Notes: generated by a model not told the origin, from the letters alone. Positions 8,237 through 17,669 are shown, numbered from the stretch's first letter. The stretch is 64,000 nucleotides of DNA from an uncultured Oscillospiraceae bacterium (GCA_934567355.1 CAKTJC010000001.1:62001-126000); one strand, 5' to 3'. Program-made: numbers and translations.

Positions 8237-9105
8237 TCACAACAATGCTGCACGGAATGGCCATGGCACTGGCAGACAGCGTGCCGGGAGTATCCGGCGG
8301 AACAGTGGCATTCATTCTGGGCTTTTACGAGCGATTTCTCGGTGCGCTGCATGATTTGATCTGCGGCAGCGGCACCCAGCGGCGGGCTGCCTTCCGGTAT
8401 CTCTTCCGCTTCGGCCTCGGCTGGGCGGCAGGAATGGGAGCATCCGTGCTGATGCTCAGCCAGATCTTTGAGAAGAACATCTATTTTCTCAGCTCCGCCT
8501 TTTTGGGGCTGACCATCGGGGCGATCCCCTTCATTCTTTGGGAGGAAGGGAAGAATATCCGGCTGCAGGATATGGGCTTTGCTCTTTTGGGCACCGCCCT
8601 GGTGGCTGCCATGACGGCAGCCAGGGGGCACCTGGACGGCTGGGGGAACGTACAGTTTCAAAGCGTCGGCGTGATACAGTGCATCTATTTGATGATATGC
8701 AGCGTTCTTGCGATCTCGGCCATGCTGCTGCCCGGCATCTCCGGCTCCACGCTGCTGCTGATTTTCGGCGTATACATTCCCGCCGTCAGTGCGGTGAAAG
8801 AGCTGCTGCACCTGCACCTGGAATATCTGCCCGGCGTGCTGGCGCTGGGGATCGGCGTACTGGGTGGGATTTTCCTCACCGCCGGTCTCATTCGCGAAGC
8901 TCTGGCTGCCAGCCGAAGCAAAATGCTCTGCCTGATCCTGGGGCTGATGCTTGGCTCCCTCTATCCCATTATCCAGGGGCCTGCCACGCTGGCAGTTCCA
9001 AAGGCGGCACTCAGCCCTGCCAATTTTCAGCTGGGCGCCTTTCTTCTTGGCGTGCTGATTCTCGCCGTTCCGGAGTGCGTCAAGTATTCCAAAAAGGCAT
9101 CCTGA
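8233..9105 (+). CDS. DUF368 protein, PopT-like polyprenyl-phosphate carrier
   Basis: 290 residues, multiple membrane helices. The N-terminal signature ADSVPGVSGGTVAFILGFYE and the later LLPGISGSTLLLIFG are the paired DUF368 motifs of the two inverted halves. DUF368 (PopT) and DedA (UptA) proteins were shown to return undecaprenyl phosphate to the inner leaflet. The ATG at 8233 overlaps the flippase stop by 4 nt. Together with PAP2 (dephosphorylation of C55-PP) and the flippase (delivery of loaded carrier), this completes a carrier-lipid cycle in one operon. Functional assignment follows from family and context. Confidence 0.88.
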   Translation: MITTMLHGMAMALADSVPGVSGGTVAFILGFYERFLGALHDLICGSGTQRRAAFRYLFRFGLGWAAGMGASVLMLSQIFEKNIYFLSSAFLGLTIGAIPFILWEEGKNIRLQDMGFALLGTALVAAMTAARGHLDGWGNVQFQSVGVIQCIYLMICSVLAISAMLLPGISGSTLLLIFGVYIPAVSAVKELLHLHLEYLPGVLALGIGVLGGIFLTAGLIREALAASRSKMLCLILGLMLGSLYPIIQGPATLAVPKAALSPANFQLGAFLLGVLILAVPECVKYSKKAS

Positions 9106-9215
9106 GGGAGCGCTCTGCCGCCTGCATTTCCCTTTTTTACTTTTCTTCTTTCCGTCAAATTTTACATGCTCACTGCCCTTCGTGCCGGATTTTCCAGAGG
9201 TTGTGCGGAATTATC

Positions 9216-9246
9216 TTGATTTTTCCGGGCCGATATGTGATATGAT
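9216..9246 (+). promoter_or_regulatory. Probable promoter of the CBM9-like gene
   Basis: -10 TATGAT (9241-9246) and a TTGATT (9216-9221) with a 19-bp spacer, which is longer than ideal. Located about 55 bp upstream of the start codon. Confidence 0.45.
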
Positions 9247-9300
9247 TATGGTGTGAAAAGCGACGGGAAAACCCTGCGCGACAGAAAGGAGCATAATTCT

Positions 9301-10086
9301 ATGAATAAACTATTTAGAATTGCAGCCGGTGTCATGGCTGCGCTGACCCTCGTTCTCCCCGCAATGGCAGAAGAAGCTGCCCGCCCCAGCATCACCGCCC
9401 ACAAAATGGAATCCGTCACCATCGACGGCAAGCTGGATGAGTGGAACCTGGATTCCCCCGCTGTGGTCAAGGACGCCAGCCAGGTGATCCGCGATGCAGT
9501 CGTCTGGCAGGGTGAAAATGACTGCTCTGCCAACTTCTACCTGGCCTGGGACGAAGAAAACCTGTACATGGCCGCTGAGGTCACCGAGGATTCCCCCCTG
9601 GGCGCCATTGAGATGCTGCCCATCGACGGTGAGGACAACCTGAAGCTCTACATCTCCACCGATCCCACTGCCGACCCCAACCGTGAAGAGTACGGCACCA
9701 AGGATTTCCTGGTCTACTTCGTCATGGACGAGCCCTATTGGGACACTGCCATCGACCGCTCCATGGTTCCCAAGGACAGCCGTGAGCGCTTCGTCAGCGT
9801 CGGCATGGACGGCGGCGAGAGCGTGCTGGACGGCTATCAGTGCGCCGTGGAAATGACCACCACCGGCTTTACCTGGGAGGCCGTGATCCCCTGGGCCTGC
9901 TTCTCCAATAAGAAGATCGAGGTCTACACGCCTCAGGTCGGCGATACCCTCTCCTGCAACTTCGCCATCACCGACATCAGCTATCCCTGCCCCGGCACGG
10001 AGTACATCCCCCAGCTGGCCTGGACAGGCACCCAGAAGATCAACAAGGCCCCCAGCGAGTGGGGCAGCGTAACTCTGGCTGACTAA
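9301..10086 (+). CDS. Secreted carbohydrate-binding family 9-like protein
   Basis: 261 residues. A signal peptide (Lys3, hydrophobic core, cleavage near VLPAMA-EE) precedes a single domain with features of CBM9-like sugar-binding proteins: VTIDGKLDEWN near residue 40, YLAWDEENLYMAAEVTED near 80 and WEAVIPWACF near 200. Such domains bind sugars or sit on secreted glycosidases; no catalytic domain is attached here. It is probably extracellular and may work with the two GH3 enzymes in this window. AAAGGAG lies 10 nt before the ATG. An earlier in-frame start (9253) would put the signal peptide internally and is rejected. Confidence 0.75.
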   Translation: MNKLFRIAAGVMAALTLVLPAMAEEAARPSITAHKMESVTIDGKLDEWNLDSPAVVKDASQVIRDAVVWQGENDCSANFYLAWDEENLYMAAEVTEDSPLGAIEMLPIDGEDNLKLYISTDPTADPNREEYGTKDFLVYFVMDEPYWDTAIDRSMVPKDSRERFVSVGMDGGESVLDGYQCAVEMTTTGFTWEAVIPWACFSNKKIEVYTPQVGDTLSCNFAITDISYPCPGTEYIPQLAWTGTQKINKAPSEWGSVTLAD

Positions 10087-10106
10087 GGTTTCAACTTAGA
10101 GTCTCA

Positions 10107-10131
10107 AAGAGCGGGCAAACGCCCGCTCTTT
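10107..10131 (+). terminator. Terminator of the CBM9-like gene
   Basis: Stem AAGAGCGGGC / GCCCGCTCTT with loop AAAC, continuing into TT at its 3' end. Confidence 0.75.
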
Positions 10132-10237
10132 TCTGCTGTCTTGACTTCCCGGTTCCTGCCGGTCCGCATTTTTGCATCCATCCATAGGACAAAAGAACCC
10201 CCGGTGCAGTTGGAACGCTGCATCAGGGGGATTTGTC

Positions 10238-12616
10238 TTAACCGAATGGTGTGGGGAAGGATTGGGGGGCAGGGGCAGCTTCGTCGGGCTCGTAACTGAA
10301 GTAGTACACCTCAGCATCTTCCGGGAGGCCGTCCAGGATCTGGACATAGTCGGCATCGGCAGTGCCCGGGGTGACGGGGGTCGGGGTGGCGGGTGCACCC
10401 GTTTCCGGATCGGTACCGGTGTACACGACGGTCTGCCCGTCCAGCTCCTCCAGGGCGGCAGCCGGGATGCAGAGGACATCTTCCGCCGTGCTCAGGGTGA
10501 TGAACGCCGAGGCACGCATGCCGGGGAGCATATCCTCCGCTTTGGCAAGCGTCAGCTCTACGGTAAATTTACTGTTGCCGCCCTCGTTGGTGCCGCTGGC
10601 GGAAACCTGGGAAACGGAAGCATCGAAATGCTCGCCGGGCAGGGCATCCATGGAAACTGTGGCTGCCTGACCCACATAGATTTTTGTAATATCCAGCTCG
10701 TCTACGGTGATCTCCAGGGTCATATACTCCTGGGAGGTAACGGAGGCTACCGTCAGCTTCTCCTGGCTGTAGAGCGTAAACTGCTCGCTTTGGGCGCCGG
10801 AGGCCATCCCGCCGAAGCCGCCCATACCGCCAGAGGGGAAGCCGCCTCCGCCACCCCCGCCTCCGCCGCCGGGAGTGGTGGGCATGGTGGGATCGGTAGG
10901 CTCCGGGGCAGTATCCAGCTTTGCAACCTTGACCACGCTGTCCGCTTCATCCAGCACCACCAGAACAACGTCTCCTTCGGAGAAGGCGGTGAATTCATCG
11001 CTGACGTAGGTCTGCGCCACGGTCAGGCTGTTATCGTCCACCGTGACGGCAGGGAGCTGATCCAGATCGGTGACGGTATAGGCCGCCGCGCCCTGCATCA
11101 CGGAGACGCAGTTGCCGGAGCGCTGGATAATTTTCGCCGCATAGCCATAGTAGACGACCTGGCCGGAGGCCTCGTCGACCGTCAGGGTGAAGTCCTTTAC
11201 CGCCGAAGCGCCATCGGTCACAAAGCTGACCGTCACGGTGTAGCTCCCGGCTTCCTCCGGTGTGCCGGAGAGCTGGCCGCTGGAGGACTCCAGGGTCAAT
11301 CCGGCAGGCAATCCCAAAGCCGCCCAGGTGCCGGACATGCCGGGGGTTGCCTGAAGCTGGAGGCTATAGGGCATCCCCACCACGCCGAGCGTCAATTCAG
11401 CGGTAAGGATAGCGACCTCTGCCGCCGGTGGAGCAGACCGCTGGGAGAGGCACCCCTCCTGATGGACGCTTGCGGGGCAGTCCGCCGCGCCGGTGCAGGC
11501 GGGTTCCGTCTCTCCCTCCCCGCTGGGTGCATCCTCGTATACGATGTCGGAGAGCAGCTGCAGGCGCACGGTATTTTCCTGCCCGGTGACCAGGGTCACC
11601 GCCTGCACTGTATCGCCATCGGCGGACAGCATGAATGTGCCGTTTTGATCAATGCCCGCGACAATGCCGTCACAGGGGGCAGTGAGCGTTTCCGTGCGGT
11701 ACAGCTGGAACAGCTCCTGCATCAGCGTCTCGTATTCATGGTGCCGGTCGACCAGCTGCTGATAGTCCGCCGAGGAGCCCAGGCCGGACAGGCGGAAGAT
11801 GGTCTGGCCGGAGCGCACGCTGTCGCCCACCTTTACGCTGACCTCCGAAATCGTGCCGGAATAGGCGGTCACATTCCAGGGGCTGAAGATATACAGCGCT
11901 CCCGTGCCCAGCACGGTGCCTGCACTGTCCTGCACCGTGACCTGACTGCCCACGGCATAGCCGTCATCCGGTACAGTGACGGTGAGCACGCCGCCGATGT
12001 TGGAAGCGACTTTGCCGCTTGCCCTGCTCCCGTCGGCAAATGCCACGGTGACGGCGGTCTCCGGCTCCAGCGTGCTTTCCAGCGTCAGCCGGACTGCCAT
12101 GGTATCATCCAGCGACAGCACCGCCAGCGCTCCGTTTGCCAGCATCACATCCTGAACGGCATCGTCCTTCTGGACATAAATGAGCTTCACGGTGCCGCCG
12201 GAGACGGCGGTGACCGTACCGGTGGAGCTGGTGCTGGCAGCACTGGCGATCTGCTCCGCCAGATAGTCCAGCGTCTCCTGCACACCGGTGATGGCGGTCA
12301 TGACGCTGACCGTATCCACAACGGCAATGGCCTCCCCTTCCCGGACGGTGTCGCCGTTATGCACCAGATATTCCTTCAGCTTCACCTCCGCCGGGAGCTC
12401 CACCTGGACGGCAGCCTCGCCGGAGAGTTGACCGCCGCCAATGATTTTTGTATCAATATCCCGGCGCTCTGCCTGGGCGGAGCGGAGGACTGCCTGCTGC
12501 CCGGCTGCGGCGCTTTCGGACGCCAGCATAGGCAGTATCGCCAGCAGCGCCACCACACAGATGGCGAGCATCCAGGAGAGGATCCGCCGGAACTGCTTTT
12601 TTCCATTCTTTTTCAC
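10238..12616 (-). CDS. Membrane-fusion (HlyD/MacA-like) protein with inserted Ig-like domain
   Basis: 792 residues from a GTG start at 12616 preceded by GGAGG. An N-terminal membrane anchor (about 10-30) is followed by biotinyl-lipoyl-like and barrel halves of an efflux adaptor. In the middle (roughly 375-465) is an Ig-like putative domain: LTLGVVGMPYSLQLQATPGM, LPAGLTLESSSGQLSGTPEE and a beta-rich end. A polyglycine stretch with GGMGGFGGM precedes the last beta-barrel segment, and the C-terminus carries the adaptor VVYTG and DGLPEDAEVYYF region. Such adaptors link a MacB-type ABC protein to the cell exterior in Gram-positives. The insert and unusual length set it apart from its partner at 14498. 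It is last in the operon. Confidence 0.8.
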   Translation of the reverse strand: MKKNGKKQFRRILSWMLAICVVALLAILPMLASESAAAGQQAVLRSAQAERRDIDTKIIGGGQLSGEAAVQVELPAEVKLKEYLVHNGDTVREGEAIAVVDTVSVMTAITGVQETLDYLAEQIASAASTSSTGTVTAVSGGTVKLIYVQKDDAVQDVMLANGALAVLSLDDTMAVRLTLESTLEPETAVTVAFADGSRASGKVASNIGGVLTVTVPDDGYAVGSQVTVQDSAGTVLGTGALYIFSPWNVTAYSGTISEVSVKVGDSVRSGQTIFRLSGLGSSADYQQLVDRHHEYETLMQELFQLYRTETLTAPCDGIVAGIDQNGTFMLSADGDTVQAVTLVTGQENTVRLQLLSDIVYEDAPSGEGETEPACTGAADCPASVHQEGCLSQRSAPPAAEVAILTAELTLGVVGMPYSLQLQATPGMSGTWAALGLPAGLTLESSSGQLSGTPEEAGSYTVTVSFVTDGASAVKDFTLTVDEASGQVVYYGYAAKIIQRSGNCVSVMQGAAAYTVTDLDQLPAVTVDDNSLTVAQTYVSDEFTAFSEGDVVLVVLDEADSVVKVAKLDTAPEPTDPTMPTTPGGGGGGGGGGFPSGGMGGFGGMASGAQSEQFTLYSQEKLTVASVTSQEYMTLEITVDELDITKIYVGQAATVSMDALPGEHFDASVSQVSASGTNEGGNSKFTVELTLAKAEDMLPGMRASAFITLSTAEDVLCIPAAALEELDGQTVVYTGTDPETGAPATPTPVTPGTADADYVQILDGLPEDAEVYYFSYEPDEAAPAPQSFPTPFG

Positions 12617-12621
12617 GTTGC

Positions 12622-13812
12622 TTATCCTCCATAGTGCAGAGCGTCGATGGGCTTCATCTTCGCTGCCTTGTTGGCCGGGTACAGGCCGAACACAATGCCG
12701 ATCAGGAAGCAGAACACCACAGCGATCATTACCACGGTCATATTCAGGGAGAAGGTCATATCCAGGCTCACTACCACGGTGTTGACGATCTGCAGCACCG
12801 CCCAGCTGAGGGAAATACCCAGGCAGCAGCCCATCATACAAAGCACCACGGCCTCCATCAGGAACTGCTTGAGGATCACGCCCCGGCTGGCGCCGATGGC
12901 CTTGCGGATGCCGATCTCCCGGGTGCGCTCGGTAACGGTGACCATCATGATATTCATAATGCCGATGCCGCCCACCACCAGGGAGATGGCGGCGATGCCG
13001 CCCAGCATCACCGTCAGCATGGAGGTGACGGAGCTCATGGTGTCCTCCAGTGCATTCTGGCTGGAGACGGAGAAGGCGTCCTCATCCTCATCAAAGCGCT
13101 CCATGAGGATCGCCGTCATGGCCGTCTCCGCCGCTTCCATGGTGCCCCCCTGCGGGGCGCTGACATAGAAGCTGGTGATCTCATCGGAAACGGTAGCGGA
13201 CAGGCGCAGCAGGGATTGATAGGAAAGATACGCCACCATGCTGCCGGAGGTGAATGCCCGGGTGAGGTTATTGTCATCGTCCTGCAGCACGCCCACGATG
13301 GTGTACTGCACACCGTCCAGCGTGATCGCCTGACCGACACAGTCCGTATAGCCGATGAGCTTTTCCGCCGCCGTCTCGTTAAGCACGCAGGCATAGGTAT
13401 TATTTTCCATGTCGGACTGCTTCAGCCAGCGCCCCATGAACAAGTTCAGCCCCTGGATCTCGTAATAATCCGGGTTGGTGCCATAGGTCGTGACGGTGCC
13501 GCTGTTTCCGTTTGCCCGGCCGGTAAGCGAAGCAGTCGCAACCGGCGCCAGCAGACCCAAGTCCGCCTCCGTCCGGGACCACTCCTTCAGGGTGTCCATG
13601 GAAATAGGCTTTCCTTTATCGTCCGAGACGGTCACGGTCAGAGTATCCGTGCCCAGGCTGGAAATGGTATCGGTGACGGAGGAAGTCGCGCCGTTCACCA
13701 AACTGACCAGCACCACCAGCGCCATAACGCCGATAATGATGCCCAGCATGGTGAGGATCGCCCGCATTTTATTGGAGCCGATGGAGCGAAGCGCCATTTT
13801 GAACGACAGCAT
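12622..13812 (-). CDS. MacB/FtsX-type ABC transporter permease
   Basis: 396 residues. One N-terminal membrane helix (MLGIIIGVMALVVLVSL), a large extracellular MacB periplasmic-core domain (about 45-270) and three C-terminal helices typical of FtsX family permeases, with the conserved GGIGIMNIMMVTVTERTREIGIRKAIGA near residue 285. Proteins of this type do mechanotransmission, pushing peptides or lipoproteins out rather than forming a classical channel. The stop is 5 nt from the adaptor start and the ATG directly abuts the ATPase stop. Substrate unknown. Confidence 0.92.
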   Translation of the reverse strand: MLSFKMALRSIGSNKMRAILTMLGIIIGVMALVVLVSLVNGATSSVTDTISSLGTDTLTVTVSDDKGKPISMDTLKEWSRTEADLGLLAPVATASLTGRANGNSGTVTTYGTNPDYYEIQGLNLFMGRWLKQSDMENNTYACVLNETAAEKLIGYTDCVGQAITLDGVQYTIVGVLQDDDNNLTRAFTSGSMVAYLSYQSLLRLSATVSDEITSFYVSAPQGGTMEAAETAMTAILMERFDEDEDAFSVSSQNALEDTMSSVTSMLTVMLGGIAAISLVVGGIGIMNIMMVTVTERTREIGIRKAIGASRGVILKQFLMEAVVLCMMGCCLGISLSWAVLQIVNTVVVSLDMTFSLNMTVVMIAVVFCFLIGIVFGLYPANKAAKMKPIDALHYGG

Positions 13813-14484
13813 TTACAGCTTCACCTCCGAAAGTCTTCCATCCAGAATATGGATGGAGCGGGCAGCCTGACGGGCAATGTTATTATCGTGGGTGATCAGG
13901 ACGATGGTATTGCCCTGCTCGTTGAGCTCGTGAAAAATATCGATGATCTCCTGACTGGTTTTGGAATCCAGCGCGCCGGTAGGCTCATCCGCCAGGATCA
14001 GCTTGGGGTGAGTGGCAATGGCGCGGGCGATGGCGACGCGCTGCTGCTGGCCGCCGGACAGCTCGGTGGGCAGATGCTTTGCCCGCTGCAGCAGCCCCAC
14101 CCGCTCCAGGGCGGCGGTGACCCGTTTGGTCCGCTCCGCCCTGGGCATCTTCTGATAGATCAGGGGCAGCTCCACATTCTCCTCGGCGGAGAGCTTGGGG
14201 ATCAGATTGAACTGCTGGAAGACGAACCCGATTTTTTCATTGCGGATCCGCGCCAGCTGGTTTTCGGAATAGGCCTCGATGGGCAGGTTATCCAGCCGGT
14301 AGCTCCCGGCATCTGCCACATCCAGGCAGCCGATGATGTTCATGAGGGTGGATTTGCCGCTGCCGGAGGGACCGATGATGCTGACAAACTCGCCGGGGTA
14401 CACATGCATGGTGGCATGATCCAGCGCCCGCACCCGCTCGTCGCCCACAAGATAATATTTGCAAAGGTCCTTTATGTCGATCAT
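13813..14484 (-). CDS. MacB-type ABC transporter ATP-binding protein
   Basis: 223 residues, LolD/MacB class. Walker A GPSGSGKST (about 38-46), Q-loop VFQQFNLIP, signature LSGGQQQRVAIARA, Walker B LILADEPTGALDS and switch His in LITHD are all present. It powers the neighbouring permease. The start at 14484 (MIDIKDLCKYY) follows a G-rich ribosome site; the longer upstream frame encodes low-complexity Ala/Pro sequence that is antisense-frame overlap with the end of the preceding adaptor gene and is rejected. Confidence 0.95.
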   Translation of the reverse strand: MIDIKDLCKYYLVGDERVRALDHATMHVYPGEFVSIIGPSGSGKSTLMNIIGCLDVADAGSYRLDNLPIEAYSENQLARIRNEKIGFVFQQFNLIPKLSAEENVELPLIYQKMPRAERTKRVTAALERVGLLQRAKHLPTELSGGQQQRVAIARAIATHPKLILADEPTGALDSKTSQEIIDIFHELNEQGNTIVLITHDNNIARQAARSIHILDGRLSEVKL

Positions 14485-14497
14485 GTATTGCGCCCCC

Positions 14498-16222
14498 TTA
14501 GCCGTTTCTGCCGCCGGAGGAGCCGCCAAAGTCCGGAGCACCGCTGGGCGCGCCGCCGCTGAAATTGGGCATACCGCCGCCGGAATTGCCGCCGCCGAAG
14601 TTGGGCATACCGCCGCCGGCGTTACTGCTGCCGCTGCCGGAGTTGCCCCGGCCGCCGGGCATGCTGCCAAAGTCCATCCCGCCGAACATGCCGCCGAAGG
14701 TCTCTGCCTTCGTATAATAGACGGCGTCGCCCTCGCTCAGGCCGGACTTGATCTCCACATAATTGCTGTTGCTCAGGCCGGGGATCACATCCACCCGGCC
14801 GCCGAATTCCTGGGTCTGCTCATCGTAGCTGGTGTAAACATAATAGCCGGTGCTGGTCTGATGCAGCGCGTCGGCAGGGATCAGGATGGCGTCGTCCACG
14901 CCCTCGATGCGCACATCCACACTGGCAGTCATGCCCGGAAGCATGCCGGAGACCTTGTCCAGAAGGATCTCCGCCGTGTAGGAGCCGGAGGCGTCGGTTT
15001 TATCGATCTGGGTCACTTCACCGCTCAGCGCATCGCTGCCGATGGACTTCACGGTAACGCTCGCCGTCTGCCCCACCGCCAGGGCAAGAATATCCGTCTC
15101 GTCCACGCTGATGGTGACGGACATGCTCACATCCGGCGACAGCACCACAATGTCTGTGGCCGTGCTGTCGCTGTCCAGATCCGCCACGGAATATACGCTG
15201 CCGGTAATGGGTGCGGTCAGGCCGCTGCTCTTCTGGATCTGCAGCAGCTCCAGCAGCGTCTCCTCCTTCTCGCTGCGGCTGCGCAGCAGCGCATTATAGC
15301 TGGCGCTGGTGGAGGTATTGGTCAGGCTGAACAGGCTGCTGGACGCATAAACCACCTGGTTCAAAGATACATTCACCCAGCCCACGGTTCCGGCATAGCC
15401 TGTGACCTTCAGAGCGCTGTGAATATACAGTTCGCCCGTGCCCAGAGTCTCGCCGGACGCTGCCTTGACGGTGACCGGATCGCCGCAGGCGGGGCCATTG
15501 TCGGTCACCAGCACGGTGGCGGTGCCATTCACCGTTTTTTCCACGGTGCCGGTGATCCCGCTGCCGTCGGAGAGGGTAACCGTCACTGTCTCTCCCGCCT
15601 GGGCAGAGCCGGATTGAATATCCACTGCCATATAGCCGTCCAGGGAGAGCTCCGCCAGTGCACCGTAGGTCACCATGGTGTCCTCCACCGATGCACCCTG
15701 CTCCACATAGAGCATTTTCACCCGGCCGGGCACCCCGGCGGTGACGTAGCTGCTGACGGTATCGCCCTTGGCATCGGCAATGTCGTCATCGAGCGTCTCG
15801 ATCTCCGATTGCAGCGTCGCCATGGCGCTGCGGACGCTGGCCATATCCACGGTGGCCAGCAGGTCGCCCTGCTTCACCGCATCGCCATACTTCACCAGTA
15901 TCTCCGTTACCTCCACGCCGGAGGGCACGGAAACCGTCTCGGTATCCACATTGGCAAGCATCCCGGAGCCGGACACCACTGTGCTGATGGTTCCCCGCTC
16001 CGCCTGGGCGCTGAGCACCTCCTGCGTGCTGGTGGCGAATTGCTCCTGCACCTGACGGCGCAGATAGAAAACGCCGCCGGTCAGCCCCGCCGCCAAAAGG
16101 CATATGACGATGATCACCGTGCGGATGATCTTCCGCCGCCGGGCCTTTTTGTTTCTGCCAAGCACCTCAAACAGCGCTTCATCCCCGCTGGCCGGTACAT
16201 TCTTCTTCGATTTTTTGAACAT
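14498..16222 (-). CDS. Efflux membrane-fusion protein (HlyD/MacA-like)
   Basis: 574 residues. Basic N-terminus (FKKSKKN, KKARRRK), a membrane helix near 31-53, then lipoyl and barrel domains. The C-terminal 70 residues are a Gly/Asn/Pro/Met-rich tail (repeats like GGGMPNFGGG), probably a flexible surface segment in the cell wall. First gene of the adaptor-ATPase-permease-adaptor operon. Having two different adaptors around a single MacB pair is uncommon. Export cargo cannot be told from sequence; peptide or antibiotic export is typical of the family. Confidence 0.85.
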   Translation of the reverse strand: MFKKSKKNVPASGDEALFEVLGRNKKARRRKIIRTVIIVICLLAAGLTGGVFYLRRQVQEQFATSTQEVLSAQAERGTISTVVSGSGMLANVDTETVSVPSGVEVTEILVKYGDAVKQGDLLATVDMASVRSAMATLQSEIETLDDDIADAKGDTVSSYVTAGVPGRVKMLYVEQGASVEDTMVTYGALAELSLDGYMAVDIQSGSAQAGETVTVTLSDGSGITGTVEKTVNGTATVLVTDNGPACGDPVTVKAASGETLGTGELYIHSALKVTGYAGTVGWVNVSLNQVVYASSSLFSLTNTSTSASYNALLRSRSEKEETLLELLQIQKSSGLTAPITGSVYSVADLDSDSTATDIVVLSPDVSMSVTISVDETDILALAVGQTASVTVKSIGSDALSGEVTQIDKTDASGSYTAEILLDKVSGMLPGMTASVDVRIEGVDDAILIPADALHQTSTGYYVYTSYDEQTQEFGGRVDVIPGLSNSNYVEIKSGLSEGDAVYYTKAETFGGMFGGMDFGSMPGGRGNSGSGSSNAGGGMPNFGGGNSGGGMPNFSGGAPSGAPDFGGSSGGRNG

Positions 16223-16370
16223 AACTGCTCCCTTCCCAGCGGTTCCTCCGCCCTGAATTTATTCTTATTTATAGTAGCGCTGGATTCTGAAAAAAATCTG
16301 AAAACTGCCCAAAGCGGTTGTTAACATTTTGTGACATCATGATTGCGAGCTTCCGGAGGCCGGGAAAAAT

Positions 16371-16393
16371 GCCGCCCCGGAAGCCGGGGCGGC
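16371..16393 (-). terminator. Terminator of the foldase gene
   Basis: A 10-bp perfect GC stem (16371-16380 with 16384-16393), loop of 3, followed on the minus strand by ATTTTT. Confidence 0.85.
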
Positions 16394-16400
16394 GATGAAG

Positions 16401-17531
16401 TCACTGCGCATAAATGATCTCGGCGGTTTCTTTCAGCTCCGCCAGCCTGGCTTCCGTTTTGGAATTGACCCTTTCGCTGTAGATATCCTCTTTGAGTGCC
16501 TCGGACAGTTCGTCCGTCAGGGATACGGCACCGGCGGGAACATCCTTCAGATAGTACAAAATGTGCACATTGTCGCCGAAAACCACCGGCTGGGTATAGT
16601 CGCCGGGTTCCTGCATGTCCGCCCCGAAGGCAGCCTGAATAAAGGCATCCTCCCACAAAATGGAATCCTTATGCACTTGATAACCGGTTTCATAGAAGGA
16701 TTCGCTGTCAAAGGCGCTGTCCTCGCCATAGGCGGCGATCAGGGATGTAAAGGGTTCGCCCTGGGCAAGACGGGCGTAGATGTCGTCGGTTTTCTCCTTC
16801 ACGGAGGCAAGCTTGCTTTCGTCATTCTCCCCCTGGGCGCCGATCATGATCTGCAGCACGGCACGATAGCCCTCCGGGCGGTACCAGACTTCCTGGCCGC
16901 TGGCCAGCGCCGTTTCGAAGGCGCTGATGTCCTGGGCGTAGGCAGCCTTGCTGTCCTCCACCCGCTGCTCATATCCGGCCTGGACGTCCTCCGGGGTCAC
17001 CTCCGGCTCACCCTCCATAAGCCACTGTTCGTATTTCTGGGAAGCCAGCGCATTGCGGCAATGGTTTTCCATATATTCCAGCGTGTAGCCGCTGCTGGTC
17101 AGGTAAGCCTCGGCCAAATCAGATGCGGTGATGCCGGCATCCTCCTGGCCGTCCAGGTAGCTTGTAAAGTAGCTCTCTGCCTGCTGGCGAAGGGAATCCA
17201 ATGCCTCCTGCGCCGAGGCGGCAATGGCGGCCTCCTCTTCCCCGGTCATATCGTAGCACCCCTGGGCAGTCATGTCCTGGGTGAGCAGCCGGTCATCCAC
17301 CAGCTGCTGGAGTGCGGACTGGCGGATCACCTCCAGTACACTTTCGTCCGTGCCGTCGATGCCGTATTGGGACATACGGGCGCTGACGCTGTCGATCATG
17401 GCATCCAGCTCAGACTGGGCAACCACATCTCCGTTTACGGTCACCACCGCCGGGTCATCCTCAGCCAGCACCGGAAGGGCGCAGGCGGCCGTCAGCGCAA
17501 GCGCCAGCAGGGTGCATATCCATTTTTTCAT
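16401..17531 (-). CDS. Secreted PrsA/SurA-like foldase
   Basis: 376 residues. A signal peptide (KKW..., hydrophobic core, cleavage near PVLA-ED) is followed by a SurA-type N-terminal helical domain (VVTVNGDVVAQSELDAMID), a central region with a degenerate parvulin-like part (about 250-335, EKTDDIYARLAQGEPFTSLI, QEPGDYTQPVVFG), and a C-terminal helix. Such proteins help secreted proteins fold after export. A lipobox is not convincing, so it may be released or loosely held. Start 17531 has GGAG 9 nt upstream. A MITE-like repeat lies immediately upstream of that ribosome site, so its promoter probably lies in or across the repeat. Confidence 0.8.
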   Translation of the reverse strand: MKKWICTLLALALTAACALPVLAEDDPAVVTVNGDVVAQSELDAMIDSVSARMSQYGIDGTDESVLEVIRQSALQQLVDDRLLTQDMTAQGCYDMTGEEEAAIAASAQEALDSLRQQAESYFTSYLDGQEDAGITASDLAEAYLTSSGYTLEYMENHCRNALASQKYEQWLMEGEPEVTPEDVQAGYEQRVEDSKAAYAQDISAFETALASGQEVWYRPEGYRAVLQIMIGAQGENDESKLASVKEKTDDIYARLAQGEPFTSLIAAYGEDSAFDSESFYETGYQVHKDSILWEDAFIQAAFGADMQEPGDYTQPVVFGDNVHILYYLKDVPAGAVSLTDELSEALKEDIYSERVNSKTEARLAELKETAEIIYAQ

Positions 17532-17552
17532 TGCTTTCAACTCCGTCATTCG

Positions 17553-17660
17553 GGAAGCTCTGATGAAATCGGCAAAAGCTGTGAGTGAGAGACTTTTCGG
17601 TACCGAAGCGTGGGCGGAAAGGATCCGCTCACAGCCGCAGACGATTTATTCAGAGGTTCC
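17553..17660. repeat. MITE-like element, copy 1 (108 bp)
   Basis: Ends are GGAAGCTCTGATGAAATC (17553-17570) and GATTTATTCAGAGGTTCC (17643-17660), inverted relative to each other with 3-4 mismatches. The core is shorter and more diverged than copies 2 and 3 but keeps the GGCAA-AGCTG and CAGCCGCAGA segments. No coding capacity. It sits between the GH3 terminator and the foldase ribosome site. Confidence 0.8.
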
Positions 17661-17669
17661 TTAGAAATT

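Noticed and set aside
10172..16324. Long plus-strand frames opposite the MacB operon
   Set aside because: They oppose four genes with clear HlyD, FtsX and ABC motifs and lack domains of their own.
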